The notes: a model not told the origin generated them from the sequence alone. 29,265 bases of DNA from JBCAWW01 sp039024315 (GCA_039024315.1 JBCCQN010000098.1:1-29265), one strand, 5' to 3'. Positions 1 to 8,955 are shown, counted from the first letter of the stretch. Numbers and translations: made by a program.

Positions 1-1677
1 AATGGTCTTTATCGTACTAGTTTTCCAGAGCAGCAACGCAATGATCTGAGTCATCGTAAGATGGCCGTAGATCCCAACGGGAATCTAGTCGTAGGCTCGG
101 AAGAGGATTATCTGATCAAATACTATCCAGATGGCCGCATCATGTGGCGGGTTGAAGCAGAAATACCTGAGCTCAATGGGATCACGACCGATCCATTGGG
201 CAACATCTTTACCTACGGCCGTTTCAAAGAACAATTGCAAATCGGTAAAAGAGTAGTAGCCGCTCCTCGACGCGGCGGCATGTTTATCGCCAAACATAGC
301 CCTTCGGGTGAAGTGCTTTGGCTCAAAGTTTTTGGCGTCGATGGGAGTCAATATCCCTTCGGTAACGCTATGCATGCAGACTGTGAAGGCAATATCTATC
401 TAGCCGGTGGCATGGATTTAATCGCCAACTTCAAGGATCAAGTGGTGCGGGCTTCCCTACGCGAAAACAGCTATTTCCTAGCAAAGTTTGATACCCATGG
501 CCGCCTACAATGGGCACGCAGAGCTACCACCCGCAAAACCCGTACTCAAACCTTAGATGTGCATACCGACTGCCAAGGCAACAGCTTCTTGATGCTCAAT
601 CGTCAGCTCTTTCGTTATGATGCTGCTGGCAATGAACTTTGGACGGGTAAACTGCTTTCTCCCGATGACAATTATGTCAACCAAGCGCGCATCCATAGCG
701 CCGGAGGCGATCTCTACGTTTCGGGGATCACCAACCGAGGTGAAAACTTTGTTACCAAACTCAATCGTCTCAATCGCCAAATCATCCTTTGGGAAGACAA
801 AGGGGGCGAGGTGGGGCCCAACTATTTACCTGCGATTGGTGGCTTTGAGGACGAGATTTTCGTCTCAGGTATCAGTCGTGCCAATAACTTTCCTGGAGTT
901 CAATTTGATCTCACGAGTAAGTCTGTCGGCTTCTTGATGAAGTATGCTCCTCCTTCTTATGTAAGTGAGCGCGAACCCATCGAAATTTGCCATAATGAAC
1001 CCGTTACTCTCTTCGTCAAAGAACGTAAAGGGGTCCGTTATCAATGGTTTCGCAATGGAAAACTCCTGACAGGTGATACCAAGCATGTTTTGGTTACGGC
1101 AATGACAGGTACATATGAATGTCAGATACTAACCCTCGCCTGTGTGCAACGCTCCAAACCACAACAGGTAATCAAATGTGGAGATGATCCGATCACTTCC
1201 CCCCAACAAACTGCTCCCCCCATCACTAGCGTCTCTGCTGTCCCTAGTAATCCAGAGGTACCCGATCCTATAATCAACAATCCCGAGCCAATAGTTTACC
1301 CTGACCTTGATACTGATAACAATGGGAGGCCTCAGCGCCTAAAAAACCGACGAGTCAAGGAGCAAGAGGTCATTACGATCAACAATACCGAGGCGACCCT
1401 TTACGTCTGGGATCATGCGGCAGAAGATTTGGATACCGTCTCCATCAACGTCAATGGCCAATGGATACTACAAGAATATAAGCTCGTAAAAGCCAAAAAG
1501 GTACTTAATCTAGACTTGCGCCCCGGCAACAACTACATCATGCTGTATGCGCATAATCTCGGTACTCAACCGCCCAATACGGCCACTTTATTGGTGGATG
1601 ACGGTACGCGACAAAAAAGCTTACAGTTACGCTCTACCTTAAAAAATTGCGGTATGTTGATTGTCAGGGTAGAATGA
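1..1677 (+). CDS. Partial exported beta-propeller (SBBP-like) protein with Ig-like and C-terminal module
   Basis: The reading frame is open at the first base of the window, so the N-terminus lies upstream and the ATG at 61 is probably internal. About 558 residues are visible. The first 310 or so carry repeated units of the type D-x-x-G-N-x-[YF] followed by a strand and G-x-x-x-W, as in SBBP/NHL-type beta-propellers (for example DPLGNIF, DCEGNIYLAGG, DTHGRLQWAR). An Ig-like segment follows (EICHNEP to about VIKCGD, with YQWFRNGK and a cysteine pair). A proline-rich linker then leads to a C-terminal module of about 90 residues containing VSINVNGQW, LRPGNNYIMLYAHNLG and NCGMLIVRVE. I read that module as a Bacteroidota surface-protein end domain, from memory of similar proteins. 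No T9SS sorting tail is seen. The role is probably extracellular, in binding or display; no enzyme motif is visible. Confidence 0.75.
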   Translation, partial: NGLYRTSFPEQQRNDLSHRKMAVDPNGNLVVGSEEDYLIKYYPDGRIMWRVEAEIPELNGITTDPLGNIFTYGRFKEQLQIGKRVVAAPRRGGMFIAKHSPSGEVLWLKVFGVDGSQYPFGNAMHADCEGNIYLAGGMDLIANFKDQVVRASLRENSYFLAKFDTHGRLQWARRATTRKTRTQTLDVHTDCQGNSFLMLNRQLFRYDAAGNELWTGKLLSPDDNYVNQARIHSAGGDLYVSGITNRGENFVTKLNRLNRQIILWEDKGGEVGPNYLPAIGGFEDEIFVSGISRANNFPGVQFDLTSKSVGFLMKYAPPSYVSEREPIEICHNEPVTLFVKERKGVRYQWFRNGKLLTGDTKHVLVTAMTGTYECQILTLACVQRSKPQQVIKCGDDPITSPQQTAPPITSVSAVPSNPEVPDPIINNPEPIVYPDLDTDNNGRPQRLKNRRVKEQEVITINNTEATLYVWDHAAEDLDTVSINVNGQWILQEYKLVKAKKVLNLDLRPGNNYIMLYAHNLGTQPPNTATLLVDDGTRQKSLQLRSTLKNCGMLIVRVE

Positions 1678-1706
1678 AATAATTTGAGTGAGTAATTGCT
1701 TAGCTC

Positions 1707-2675
1707 ATGAAACGATCTCTCAAAATTATTTTAGTCTTGGCCGGCCTTGTGATCATAGGCTTACCGCTGGCCCTTTTTGTATTCTTTGTCCGCAATGACG
1801 CGCCTCTACTCCATGGAGAGGTGCAATATCATGTGCCCTACAAAGGAGAGCTTACCCTAGATGTCTATTATCCCACGCAGGATGTATATGATGAGATCCC
1901 GGTATTTGTCTACTTTCATGGGGGCGCTTGGGTAACGGGTGCCAAAGAATCCGTCAATAATGCACGCTTTAATGGTGCTTTCAATCGCTTACGCGATAAG
2001 GGTTATGCAGTAGTCAGTCCCAATTATACACTAGCTAGTCTAGGAAAATCTCCTTTCCCAGCCTGTATTGAGGATGCTTATGATGTGATCGCTTGGCTTG
2101 AGGAAAATGGGCCTGAATACAATTTTGACCTTGGAAATGTAGGCTTACTAGGAGAATCTGCTGGTGGACATATCGCCATGATGAGAGCTTATGATGGTCT
2201 TCCTTCGGGAACACCGGCCCAAATCGAGCTTCGTTATATGATTGATGTCTATGGCCCTACAGATCTGTTAAGACTATACAAAGATCAGATTCCTTTGATA
2301 GATACCGTAAGAGCTATTTCGTCTCATCTGCCTAGCTCCTTCCAAGACAATCTCGACATCAATCGCTACCTATTCGGTTTTGATCCTGAAGAAGATAGTA
2401 GCAAAACAGTTGATTTCACCGCTCAATATTCACCTGATATGATCGTCCACCAGGGCGCACCCAATACTCTGATTATCCATGGAGATAGTGATCGCATTGT
2501 GCCTATCAGTCAATCCAAACTCCTAAAAGCGCAATTAGATTCCTTAAGGATTATGAATGAGTTTCACATCCTAGAAGGAGTAGATCATGCGTTCGGCGGA
2601 GCCACAGACCAACAAAAAAAGCAAACCCAAGACTGGATTGTGGATTTTGTGGAGCGGCATTATGTAGCAGATTAG
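1707..2675 (+). CDS. Membrane-anchored alpha/beta hydrolase (HSL/BD-FAE-type esterase)
   Basis: A 322-residue protein with an N-terminal hydrophobic anchor or uncleaved signal (about residues 6-28) and an alpha/beta-hydrolase fold. The oxyanion motif HGGAW is at 71-75, the nucleophile elbow GESAGG at 149-154 (Ser151), the likely acid is Asp262 in HGDSDRIVP, and the catalytic histidine is His294 in GVDHAF. All catalytic elements are present, so it should be an active carboxylesterase or lipase-like enzyme of the BD-FAE / hormone-sensitive-lipase group. The substrate cannot be read from sequence. The topology puts the catalytic domain in the periplasm or at the outer face. It starts 29 bp after the preceding gene, probably cotranscribed with it, and ends 2 bp from the end of convergent thpR. 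Confidence 0.9.
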   Translation: MKRSLKIILVLAGLVIIGLPLALFVFFVRNDAPLLHGEVQYHVPYKGELTLDVYYPTQDVYDEIPVFVYFHGGAWVTGAKESVNNARFNGAFNRLRDKGYAVVSPNYTLASLGKSPFPACIEDAYDVIAWLEENGPEYNFDLGNVGLLGESAGGHIAMMRAYDGLPSGTPAQIELRYMIDVYGPTDLLRLYKDQIPLIDTVRAISSHLPSSFQDNLDINRYLFGFDPEEDSSKTVDFTAQYSPDMIVHQGAPNTLIIHGDSDRIVPISQSKLLKAQLDSLRIMNEFHILEGVDHAFGGATDQQKKQTQDWIVDFVERHYVAD

Positions 2676-2677
2676 TT

Positions 2678-3232
2678 TTAGAGTTTATACCTGCGGAGAA
2701 CGCTATACTCGGGCCCTTCGGGAAAGAGGGTCGATTCCCAGAGGACCAATTCGTTGACGCTTAGCTTTGGGGGAGGTGTAGGCCCATCCCACCATGGTCC
2801 CTGAGGAGTCTTTTCCTTTTGCTTGATACGGGCCAAGGTCAAATGGGGAATAGGACTCTTGCGTGCTTGCACGCTAGGTTCGATCTGTGTGTATAAGCTA
2901 TGGATAAACTGCACCAAGGCCCTAAAAACACCCGCCTTACGATATCTCGCCCATATCATGCGCGCTTCGCTAGGCTTAGGAGCAAGTACATAACGGTCAA
3001 AACTTAATTCAAAGGCTTGGAAGCGCCTCAGTCCCACTGCCAGCATTACTTGCAAATTGTCTAAGCGTTCGGTCGGGACCGCCCCAAAAAAGTAGACTGT
3101 AATATGAAAATTACGAGGCTTTACCCAATTGATGCCTGACTGGAACGGCATGTTTTCTTGAAAGTCATAAAGCGTTTGACTGATCTCCGGAGGGATCGGT
3201 ATCCCCAAAAAAAGGCGGTGCTGTTCTCCCAT
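2678..3232 (-). CDS. thpR: RNA 2',3'-cyclic phosphodiesterase (2H family)
   Basis: A 184-residue cytoplasmic protein of the LigT/ThpR family. The two family-defining H-x-T/S-x motifs are present: HITV at 43-46 inside FHITVYFFG, and HLTL at 130-133 inside PHLTLARI. The N-terminus (RLFLGIPIPPEI) and the length match the family. Family members hydrolyse 2',3'-cyclic phosphate ends of RNA and can ligate tRNA halves in vitro; the physiological substrate is unsettled. The start ATG at 3232 follows a TTG-N20-TAGTTTG promoter-like sequence. Its last codons (S-V-L-R-R) are built from a copy of the dispersed GC-rich element at 2690-2704. It converges on the esterase gene with a 2-bp gap. Confidence 0.93.
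   Translation of the reverse strand: MGEQHRLFLGIPIPPEISQTLYDFQENMPFQSGINWVKPRNFHITVYFFGAVPTERLDNLQVMLAVGLRRFQAFELSFDRYVLAPKPSEARMIWARYRKAGVFRALVQFIHSLYTQIEPSVQARKSPIPHLTLARIKQKEKTPQGPWWDGPTPPPKLSVNELVLWESTLFPEGPEYSVLRRYKL
2690..2704 (-). repeat. Dispersed GC-rich element, copy in the 3' end of thpR
   Basis: CCTGCGGAGAACGCT on the plus strand (AGCGTTCTCCGCAGG on the minus strand) is identical to 14926-14940 and shares 14 bases with 24891-24904. Here it encodes S-V-L-R-R. Confidence 0.65.
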
Positions 3233-3263
3233 ACAGGAAGGTCTAACTTCATGATTAAAAATG

Positions 3264-3293
3264 CAAACTAAGCCTAGCTAAGTACCTAGACAA
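3264..3293 (-). promoter_or_regulatory. Probable Bacteroidota-type promoter of thpR
   Basis: On the minus strand TTG (3291-3293), a 20-nt spacer and TAGTTTG (3264-3270) resemble the TTG / TAnnTTTG promoter of Bacteroidota, with one T missing in the -7 box. It lies about 30 bp before the thpR start. The match is imperfect. Confidence 0.4.
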
Positions 3294-3334
3294 GTATTCA
3301 GTATTTAGTATTCAGTACTTAGACAATAGTACTC
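3281..3334. repeat. Short degenerate tandem repeat upstream of thpR
   Basis: Imperfect units follow one another: AGTACCTAGACAAGTATTC (3281-3299), a shorter AGTATTTAGTATTC, then AGTACTTAGACAATAGTACTC (3314-3334), trailing into AGCATTAAGAC. The repeat overlaps the -33 part of the predicted thpR promoter, so it may affect expression or may simply be slippage-generated sequence. Confidence 0.5.
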
Positions 3335-3420
3335 AGCATTAAGACTTAGGAAAAGTGGACTATATGGTTGGAGACCCTTTTCCTCTGTAAAAAGTACTTT
3401 CTTGCCTGAATTTAAACGAA

Positions 3421-3461
3421 TGGAGTCTGCCAGATATCAATTATGATATTGGCAGACTCCA
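3421..3461 (-). terminator. Long hairpin terminator after the T9SS cargo gene
   Basis: A 12-bp perfect outer stem (TGGAGTCTGCCA, 3421-3432, with 3450-3461) continues after one bulged G into a 6-bp stem (ATATCA/TGATAT) closed by a 4-nt loop. It begins 18 bp past the stop of the 3479-7333 gene. The minus-strand tail is T-rich (TTCGTTTAAATT) but has no long T run. Confidence 0.75.
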
Positions 3462-3478
3462 TAAATCTAAAGTTATCG

Positions 3479-6400
3479 CTAGCGCTTCTGCACTTTCTTG
3501 CTTAGCACTTGGTCTTCCAATTGAAGTTGCACCACATAGACGCCTGCAGGGTACTGAGCGAGGCTGGTTACAAGCCCTCCATCCTTGATCGCAACCTGCT
3601 GTTGGAAAACGACCCGCCCGCCAAGGTCCAAGATCTTGAGTTCTCCGAAGGAGTGCGCCGAAAGACCTTCCCAACTCAAATTGAGCGGGCCATCAGTTGG
3701 ATTGGGACTTAGCTGCAGTGTCAAACCATTTGTTTTTAGCTGGAGCTCTACAATATCGCTATAATCAAAGCCGCCATCGATATCAATTTGTTGGATGCGA
3801 TAATAAATACTGGCTTGATTAAGGCTTACCACACCAGCATCTTTGTAGGAATAGCTGAGCGGTTTGTCACTCATGCCCGCAGCCTTGACTTCCCCTACGA
3901 CCTCATAGGTCTTATTATCAAGCGAGCGCTCAACTTGGTATTTGTCGCTGTTGATTTCACTGGCCGTTTCCCAAATTAGTTGCGCATCACGCCCTAGTAA
4001 TTTCGCTTCAAAACCAAGCCATTCAACGGGGAAAGTAGTAGAACCAGTCTCGCGCCAGTCTCTATCCCCTCCACTGCCAAGGTTGTTGTCCGAGTCCTGA
4101 ATACTTTGATTGGAAGCCTCAGGATCATAACTAGCTAGATCAGTATCAAAAGCATCATCTAGCCCATCGAGATCACTATCTACGCCTGAAGGAGAACGAT
4201 CCACTACTCCATCACCATTGGCATCATGGCCCTCTAGCAGGTCTGCAAAGCTATCATTGTCCGCATTTTCGTCTAGATAGTCTAGCTGATCGGTATTGTC
4301 TGTATTAATGGGTGTGATGTAAGTCCCGCTCTCATCTGGATCAAACTGGGCCATGAGGCCATCTCCGTCGGTATCAGTGGAGACGTAGGTTGCTAGTCCG
4401 TCAAAAATGTCAAGCCGATTGGTACTGGAGGCTTGCGCTTCAATCAGATCGACAATCCCATCATCATCAGAATCTATATCCAAGAAGTTGGGTAAGCCAT
4501 CACCATCTCGATCCGGATTCCCAATCCCAGTGGCAAAATCTACCAAGCTATTGTTGCTAGACTCTTCAGTACTAGCATCGGCAGTAGTCGGGATCTGATT
4601 GAGATAGGTGTCACTCCAGCCGTTGAGGTCAACGTCTATGTCATCATCAACCCTACCATCTTGCCCGTCCGTTGGATCATCGTCCGCTTCTATACCGAAG
4701 GTTTCTACCACATCAGTGATGCCATCATCATCACTGTCAATATCATGATAATTAGGCTTACCATCTTGGTCTTGATCCAAAATCGTCAGGGGTGTCCCTG
4801 AGGTAACGCTCCCTTCGCGATTATCATAAGTATCACACCAGCCGTCTTCATCAAGATCATTTAGGTTAGCTCCCCCATCAAAACAGTCTGCCTTACCATT
4901 GCCATCCGTGTCTAAACCGCCTGTTTCTACGAGGTCGGGAATACCGTCATTATCTGCATCCAGATCAAAATGATTAAGCAAACCATCACCATCAGGATCA
5001 GAAGCCAAGCAGTAGTTTAAATCGCTAATAAATAGGGTAACGTCGGCATTAGAGCCATTATTTTTAAAGGCACTAAACACTAGACTATCTACAGCCTGAC
5101 TGATTCGGAGTCTAAAGGCTTCGTCAAAACTGGATAAGGAAGAGGAGGGGTTCGTCTCACAGAGGAGGCTACTTTCACTCGTAAACTGCACTGCACTAGG
5201 ATTGGGTACACTGAAATTGTATCTACTAAGCGGAATAGGCTTCCCATCCAAGTAGGCGTAGCAATGTACATGATCATGATTGTCGAGCGAGCCCATATAG
5301 AGATCTACATTGCTTACAGCTTCGCTGAACGCTAAGCTCCATAGTACCGCACTATCTCTAGTTCTGGAGTCATCCCCACGTATTAAAAGCCCAGTGCTAT
5401 TGTTGCCCCCTAGATTTGTGTTTACTCGAATAAAATCAATATTGGAAGCCCCTAAAGTAGTCCCTCGGAAGTTCACACTTGCACTACTAGCTGAACCAAC
5501 CCCTAAAATTGCAGGCTGATAATCAGTTGTCCCCGCAGTATAAGAATTCGTTTCCCAATCTAGTTCGTTACATACCTCTAACTCTGTTTCGTCTGAGATG
5601 CCATCATTATCATCATCTAAATCATTGACATCTAGTATCCCGTCTTGGTCTCGGTCTTCGCAAATACTAGTCGTAGGGGCATCTGTATCGTAGATTATTA
5701 GTTTTTGCTCTGTCAAATCGGCAGGAACTACGTACTTACTTATTTCCGTTCTGCTCCCATTCTCCATTTCGAAACGAACTACCACATTATAAGCTTGCTC
5801 GGCCCCATCTGGGAGGCCAAAGTGGACTTGATCTGGAGCATCTGTACCGTGCCCAGAGGTTGTCGGCACTTCTCGGATACCGGAAATACGGATACCATCG
5901 CAGGTCTCTATAAAGACATTGGCTCCCACTGCATTGCGCCAGACCCCACTCCCTAAGTCAATGCGTGGTTCAACAAAAAGATAATCATTTGCCCCAGCAT
6001 CATTTAGATCATTGCGCCAAAGTTGATTAGCGCCTCCCCTTACGTTGACATATAAATCGAGATCTCCATCCTTATCATAGTCTGCAAAAGAGGCACCTTC
6101 TCCATTCCCATTCACATCGATATTGGCATTGTCTTGAGTAAAACTGAGCGTTCCGCCGAAGGGGGTATCATTGAGAAAGAGAAAACTAGTACCTGTATCA
6201 TCGGTGAGAAAAAGGTCTAATTTTCCATCATTATTGACATCTCCTACAGCACAACCATCGATCCCACTACTGGGATAACCCAAACCAGCCGAAGCCCAAG
6301 GCTCACTATTGCTACCATCGTAGGTAGGCTCAAAAGTACCGTAATGATTGATCCAAATTTGATTGCCGTTGGCATCAGACCAGAAAATATCATAGTCCCC

Positions 6401-7333
6401 ATCATTGTCAAAGTCGCCAAATACGACCCCGCCTTTATTACCGTTGGAGGCGTTTCCAATCTCAACCCCTGCTTGATAACTACCGTCTCCATTACTGACA
6501 AAAAAGTCAGGACCATTATTTTTACGCGCGAGGATATCGATATCGCCATCATCATCATAATCTACGCCTGAAGAGTAGTCACCGTCTGTCGCAGAGGAGG
6601 GAAGTCCAGTCGTAGTCGGATCTACGCCAAAAAAGTTGGCAGTACCATCTGCCGGATTTTGTAAAATGTCTATACCATGATTGTGGTTTTCGACAATTAG
6701 ATCTAACCAGCCATCATGATTATAATCCGCCACAAAAACCCCTTCAGTATTCATGTTCCCATCATGGAAGTCTGCATAATCAATGATCTTATGCGGATCC
6801 CCATTGGCATTGGCTCCTAGGTGATAAAGACCTGAGGGGCCTTGATTGAGATAGATTACGATACTCCCATTGCTACTGTAATGAAGATTACGGACTAGAT
6901 CTACATAACCATCATGATTCAAGTCCACTAATAGGGCGGAGCGTTCTCTGACAGAAGAACCACACTCATTGCAAAAGGTAGAGGTAGAATCTCTAAAGAC
7001 AGGATTGTCAGGATCGCTAGGATCGGCGATGAGGATACGGGTATTGACCGTGGTGCTACTCGTATTGACTACTAGATCTAGAAAGCCATCACTGTTTATG
7101 TCGCCCCAAGCAAAGCCGCCATCCTTATTACCGCCAACAGCTGCATCGCTACCGGCATTGCCCGTATCGCCTGCTGAGTCGTCTTTGGCAACATTGGTAA
7201 AGGAAAAGGCAGCATTTGATTCCTCGGTACTGTTGAACATAAATATGCCGGCTGCTACAAATACTAAGGCGCCTACCCAAGCAGCGAAACGATTACGAAG
7301 TAAAAGAGAAGGTTGAAATGATTGCTTTAACAT
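3479..7333 (-). CDS. T9SS-secreted VCBS/UnbV protein with calcium-type repeats
   Basis: A 1284-residue multidomain exported protein. A hydrophobic N-terminal signal (about residues 12-32) is followed by FG-GAP/VCBS repeats (about 50-440, many D-x-D-x-D-G-x-x-D loops), an ASPIC/UnbV-like domain (about 441-548, GANVFIETCDG), a thrombospondin-3-like D-rich repeat (about 557-580), an inserted beta-rich domain of unknown type (about 593-777), further thrombospondin-3-like repeats (about 778-1095), a T9SS-associated segment (about 1099-1200, FPVEWLGFEA to YYRIQQIDIDGG), and a type-A T9SS sorting tail (about 1206-1284: LSPNPTDGPLNL, PAGVYVVQL, ending KKVQKR). The tail predicts export through the Por system and attachment to, or release from, the cell surface. 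The aspartate loops predict calcium binding. The role is probably adhesion or surface display; no catalytic site is seen. Transcription ends at the hairpin just downstream. Confidence 0.9.
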   Translation of the reverse strand: MLKQSFQPSLLLRNRFAAWVGALVFVAAGIFMFNSTEESNAAFSFTNVAKDDSAGDTGNAGSDAAVGGNKDGGFAWGDINSDGFLDLVVNTSSTTVNTRILIADPSDPDNPVFRDSTSTFCNECGSSVRERSALLVDLNHDGYVDLVRNLHYSSNGSIVIYLNQGPSGLYHLGANANGDPHKIIDYADFHDGNMNTEGVFVADYNHDGWLDLIVENHNHGIDILQNPADGTANFFGVDPTTTGLPSSATDGDYSSGVDYDDDGDIDILARKNNGPDFFVSNGDGSYQAGVEIGNASNGNKGGVVFGDFDNDGDYDIFWSDANGNQIWINHYGTFEPTYDGSNSEPWASAGLGYPSSGIDGCAVGDVNNDGKLDLFLTDDTGTSFLFLNDTPFGGTLSFTQDNANIDVNGNGEGASFADYDKDGDLDLYVNVRGGANQLWRNDLNDAGANDYLFVEPRIDLGSGVWRNAVGANVFIETCDGIRISGIREVPTTSGHGTDAPDQVHFGLPDGAEQAYNVVVRFEMENGSRTEISKYVVPADLTEQKLIIYDTDAPTTSICEDRDQDGILDVNDLDDDNDGISDETELEVCNELDWETNSYTAGTTDYQPAILGVGSASSASVNFRGTTLGASNIDFIRVNTNLGGNNSTGLLIRGDDSRTRDSAVLWSLAFSEAVSNVDLYMGSLDNHDHVHCYAYLDGKPIPLSRYNFSVPNPSAVQFTSESSLLCETNPSSSLSSFDEAFRLRISQAVDSLVFSAFKNNGSNADVTLFISDLNYCLASDPDGDGLLNHFDLDADNDGIPDLVETGGLDTDGNGKADCFDGGANLNDLDEDGWCDTYDNREGSVTSGTPLTILDQDQDGKPNYHDIDSDDDGITDVVETFGIEADDDPTDGQDGRVDDDIDVDLNGWSDTYLNQIPTTADASTEESSNNSLVDFATGIGNPDRDGDGLPNFLDIDSDDDGIVDLIEAQASSTNRLDIFDGLATYVSTDTDGDGLMAQFDPDESGTYITPINTDNTDQLDYLDENADNDSFADLLEGHDANGDGVVDRSPSGVDSDLDGLDDAFDTDLASYDPEASNQSIQDSDNNLGSGGDRDWRETGSTTFPVEWLGFEAKLLGRDAQLIWETASEINSDKYQVERSLDNKTYEVVGEVKAAGMSDKPLSYSYKDAGVVSLNQASIYYRIQQIDIDGGFDYSDIVELQLKTNGLTLQLSPNPTDGPLNLSWEGLSAHSFGELKILDLGGRVVFQQQVAIKDGGLVTSLAQYPAGVYVVQLQLEDQVLSKKVQKR

Positions 7334-7461
7334 TTTTGAAGGAAAAAATCATTTTTTCTACCCTTCAAAAATCAAAAGCGAGGCGCTAATTTATCTGGCG
7401 TTTTTGGGACAAAACTTAAGCGTGTTAGATATCTCATGGAGTCGTCTCAAAACCAAATATC

Positions 7462-7499
7462 GCCCCAAAAAAAGAGCGCCCGCTTGGCATTCGGGCGCT
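7462..7499 (-). terminator. Intrinsic terminator, minus strand
   Basis: On the minus strand AGCGCCCG (7492-7499), a 9-nt loop and CGGGCGCT (7475-7482) form a perfect 8-bp GC-rich stem followed by C and seven T (7467-7473). It lies about 255 bp past the TPR gene stop. Confidence 0.85.
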
Positions 7500-7689
7500 T
7501 CTAACAGCTTTTATCTATGAGAAAAAAGTTTCTTGATCTAAGTTTGGACTGGGTCTTATATATGAAGACGACCTTTAGGAAAGAATGTTAGGTAGAATTA
7601 GGCGATTGGTAAAAAAAAATCTCCCAGCTGCTCAATATTCTCGGCATAAAGCACTCAGGCGTTTAACGAGGATTGAAAGCAAAGGGGAG

Positions 7690-7728
7690 AAAAAGGAGCT
7701 GTTGATCAGACGGCAAGAACTGCTCAAC
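7690..7728 (-). terminator. Possible weak terminator after the TPR gene
   Basis: On the minus strand GTTGAGCAG (7720-7728) and CTGATCAAC (7701-7709) can form a 9-bp stem with one mismatch and a 10-nt loop. A short T run (7690-7694) follows, but about six bases after the stem, so function is doubtful. Confidence 0.35.
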
Positions 7729-7753
7729 GAGCAAAGTTTATCACTCGTCTAAC

Positions 7754-8791
7754 TTATTTACCGACAAAGGTTTGTAAGCGCTGAACCTCTTTTTGATGAC
7801 CCAATAACCACTCTTTGACTTCATCATCATCACCGGGTCCTTGGACCAAGAAAGAGGCGGTTTCAAGGTGCTGCTCTTCTTCGAGTAATTTACGATAGAA
7901 GTCAACATATAAATCCAACCAAATTTGTTCGGCTTCGGTAGGGTTATCAGCATCCAACTCCATCAAATAATTGAAAGCATTTTTGAAGCGATCATTGTTG
8001 AGTTGAGCAGGACTTCTCTCGATTCCTTTTTCTTTATTGATTTCATCAGCAGCGGCGCCTAATAATGAAATCAGCGTATTAGCCGTCGCAAAAGTGCCGG
8101 TGGCAGTTAGAGCATTTAAAGTGATGTTGATTGAGCCATCTTCTTCTTTGGTAGCATTCCCTACTATATTTTGCATCAACAACTCATGGGCTTTATCAGC
8201 ACGTTCCCCTTCTGGTTCGAGCAGCAAAAAGTAATACAGAGACATAATTGCCTGGGCATATTCTCCCTTATCTGTCATGATGAGGCCCAAGATATAATGC
8301 CCACTGGGGTGAGAAGGGTTGAGCTGAGCACCGTTGAGCAAAGCAATTTCCCCTCGTTCTAACATTTGGGCCCGCACAAGACTGATACCATAATTAAAAT
8401 GCATCAAATAATCATCTGGATTTTCGGCTAAGGCAATTTCGTAGGTCTTGAGAGCTTTACTAGTTTTGCCCATATCATCGAGCAAATTGGCTTTGAGCAT
8501 ATAGGCTTGCCCCTCTAGACTTCCCCCCAGCTTTAGCACTTTATTGGCATTTTTGATAGATTTTTTGGTTTCCCCCATCAAAGCATAAGAGTAGGCCATC
8601 TCATAATAAGCCGCAGCCGAATTAGGATCTAACTTGATTGCTTCTTTGTAACGCTCAATCGCGGCCGCATAAAGCCGTTTATCGTGTAGTTCAATGCCCT
8701 CTTGGATCAATTTCCGGACTTCATCCGTCTGGCTCCAGAGTGGATTGTAAAGACATAAAACCAATAAAAAACTGGCAATAGTAGTTTTCAT
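7754..8791 (-). CDS. Exported TPR-repeat protein
   Basis: A 345-residue protein with a clear signal peptide (MKTTIASFLLVLCLYNPLWSQ, cleavage near residue 20) and at least five tetratricopeptide units over about residues 24-205 (for example AAIERYKEAIKLDPN, YYEMAYSYALMGE, ALKTYEIALAENPD, ALLNGAQLNPSHP). A helical C-terminal part (about 210-345) is not assigned to a family; it includes a Gly/Ala-rich stretch near TANTLISLLGAAADEI. TPR proteins act as protein-interaction scaffolds; the compartment is the periplasm or inner face of the outer membrane. The gene is divergent from the two-receptor operon, with 164 bp between the start codons, so the two units may share regulation. Its partner is unknown. 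Confidence 0.85.
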   Translation of the reverse strand: MKTTIASFLLVLCLYNPLWSQTDEVRKLIQEGIELHDKRLYAAAIERYKEAIKLDPNSAAAYYEMAYSYALMGETKKSIKNANKVLKLGGSLEGQAYMLKANLLDDMGKTSKALKTYEIALAENPDDYLMHFNYGISLVRAQMLERGEIALLNGAQLNPSHPSGHYILGLIMTDKGEYAQAIMSLYYFLLLEPEGERADKAHELLMQNIVGNATKEEDGSINITLNALTATGTFATANTLISLLGAAADEINKEKGIERSPAQLNNDRFKNAFNYLMELDADNPTEAEQIWLDLYVDFYRKLLEEEQHLETASFLVQGPGDDDEVKEWLLGHQKEVQRLQTFVGK

Positions 8792-8955
8792 GATTGTTAA
8801 AAATTTATAGGTAAAGAGATTAAGTATCTATGCTGTTTGGTGATACCAAAATAGGCCTATTTCCACACTATCTCCTAGTAAATAGAAAAAAGTCATCTCA
8901 CTTTTATGGAATCAGCTTCCCTCTTTTATCTGCTAAGTGTAACAACTACAACACT

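Larger units (their letters stand above)
7334..7753. other. 420-bp intergenic region with two minus-strand hairpins
   Basis: No coding sequence is convincing here. On the minus strand it holds a weak hairpin just after the TPR gene (7690-7728) and a strong intrinsic terminator (7462-7499). The roughly 190 bp between them has no recognised function and could be read-through leader or a small RNA. The part at 7334-7440 should contain the promoter of the T9SS cargo gene; the closest -7 box is TAAGTTTTG, one base longer than consensus. Confidence 0.5.

Noticed and set aside
3479..7333. Long open frames opposite the D-rich repeats of the cargo gene
   Set aside because: They arise from the biased codons of the Asp-rich repeats on the coding strand and show no protein features.
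7400..7425. TAAGTTTTG before the T9SS cargo gene as its promoter
   Set aside because: Has three bases instead of two between TA and TTTG and no well-placed TTG; too weak to annotate.
8830..8955. N-terminal extension of receptor paralog 1 from an upstream ATG
   Set aside because: The signal peptide starts at 8956; the extra 42 residues would bury it.
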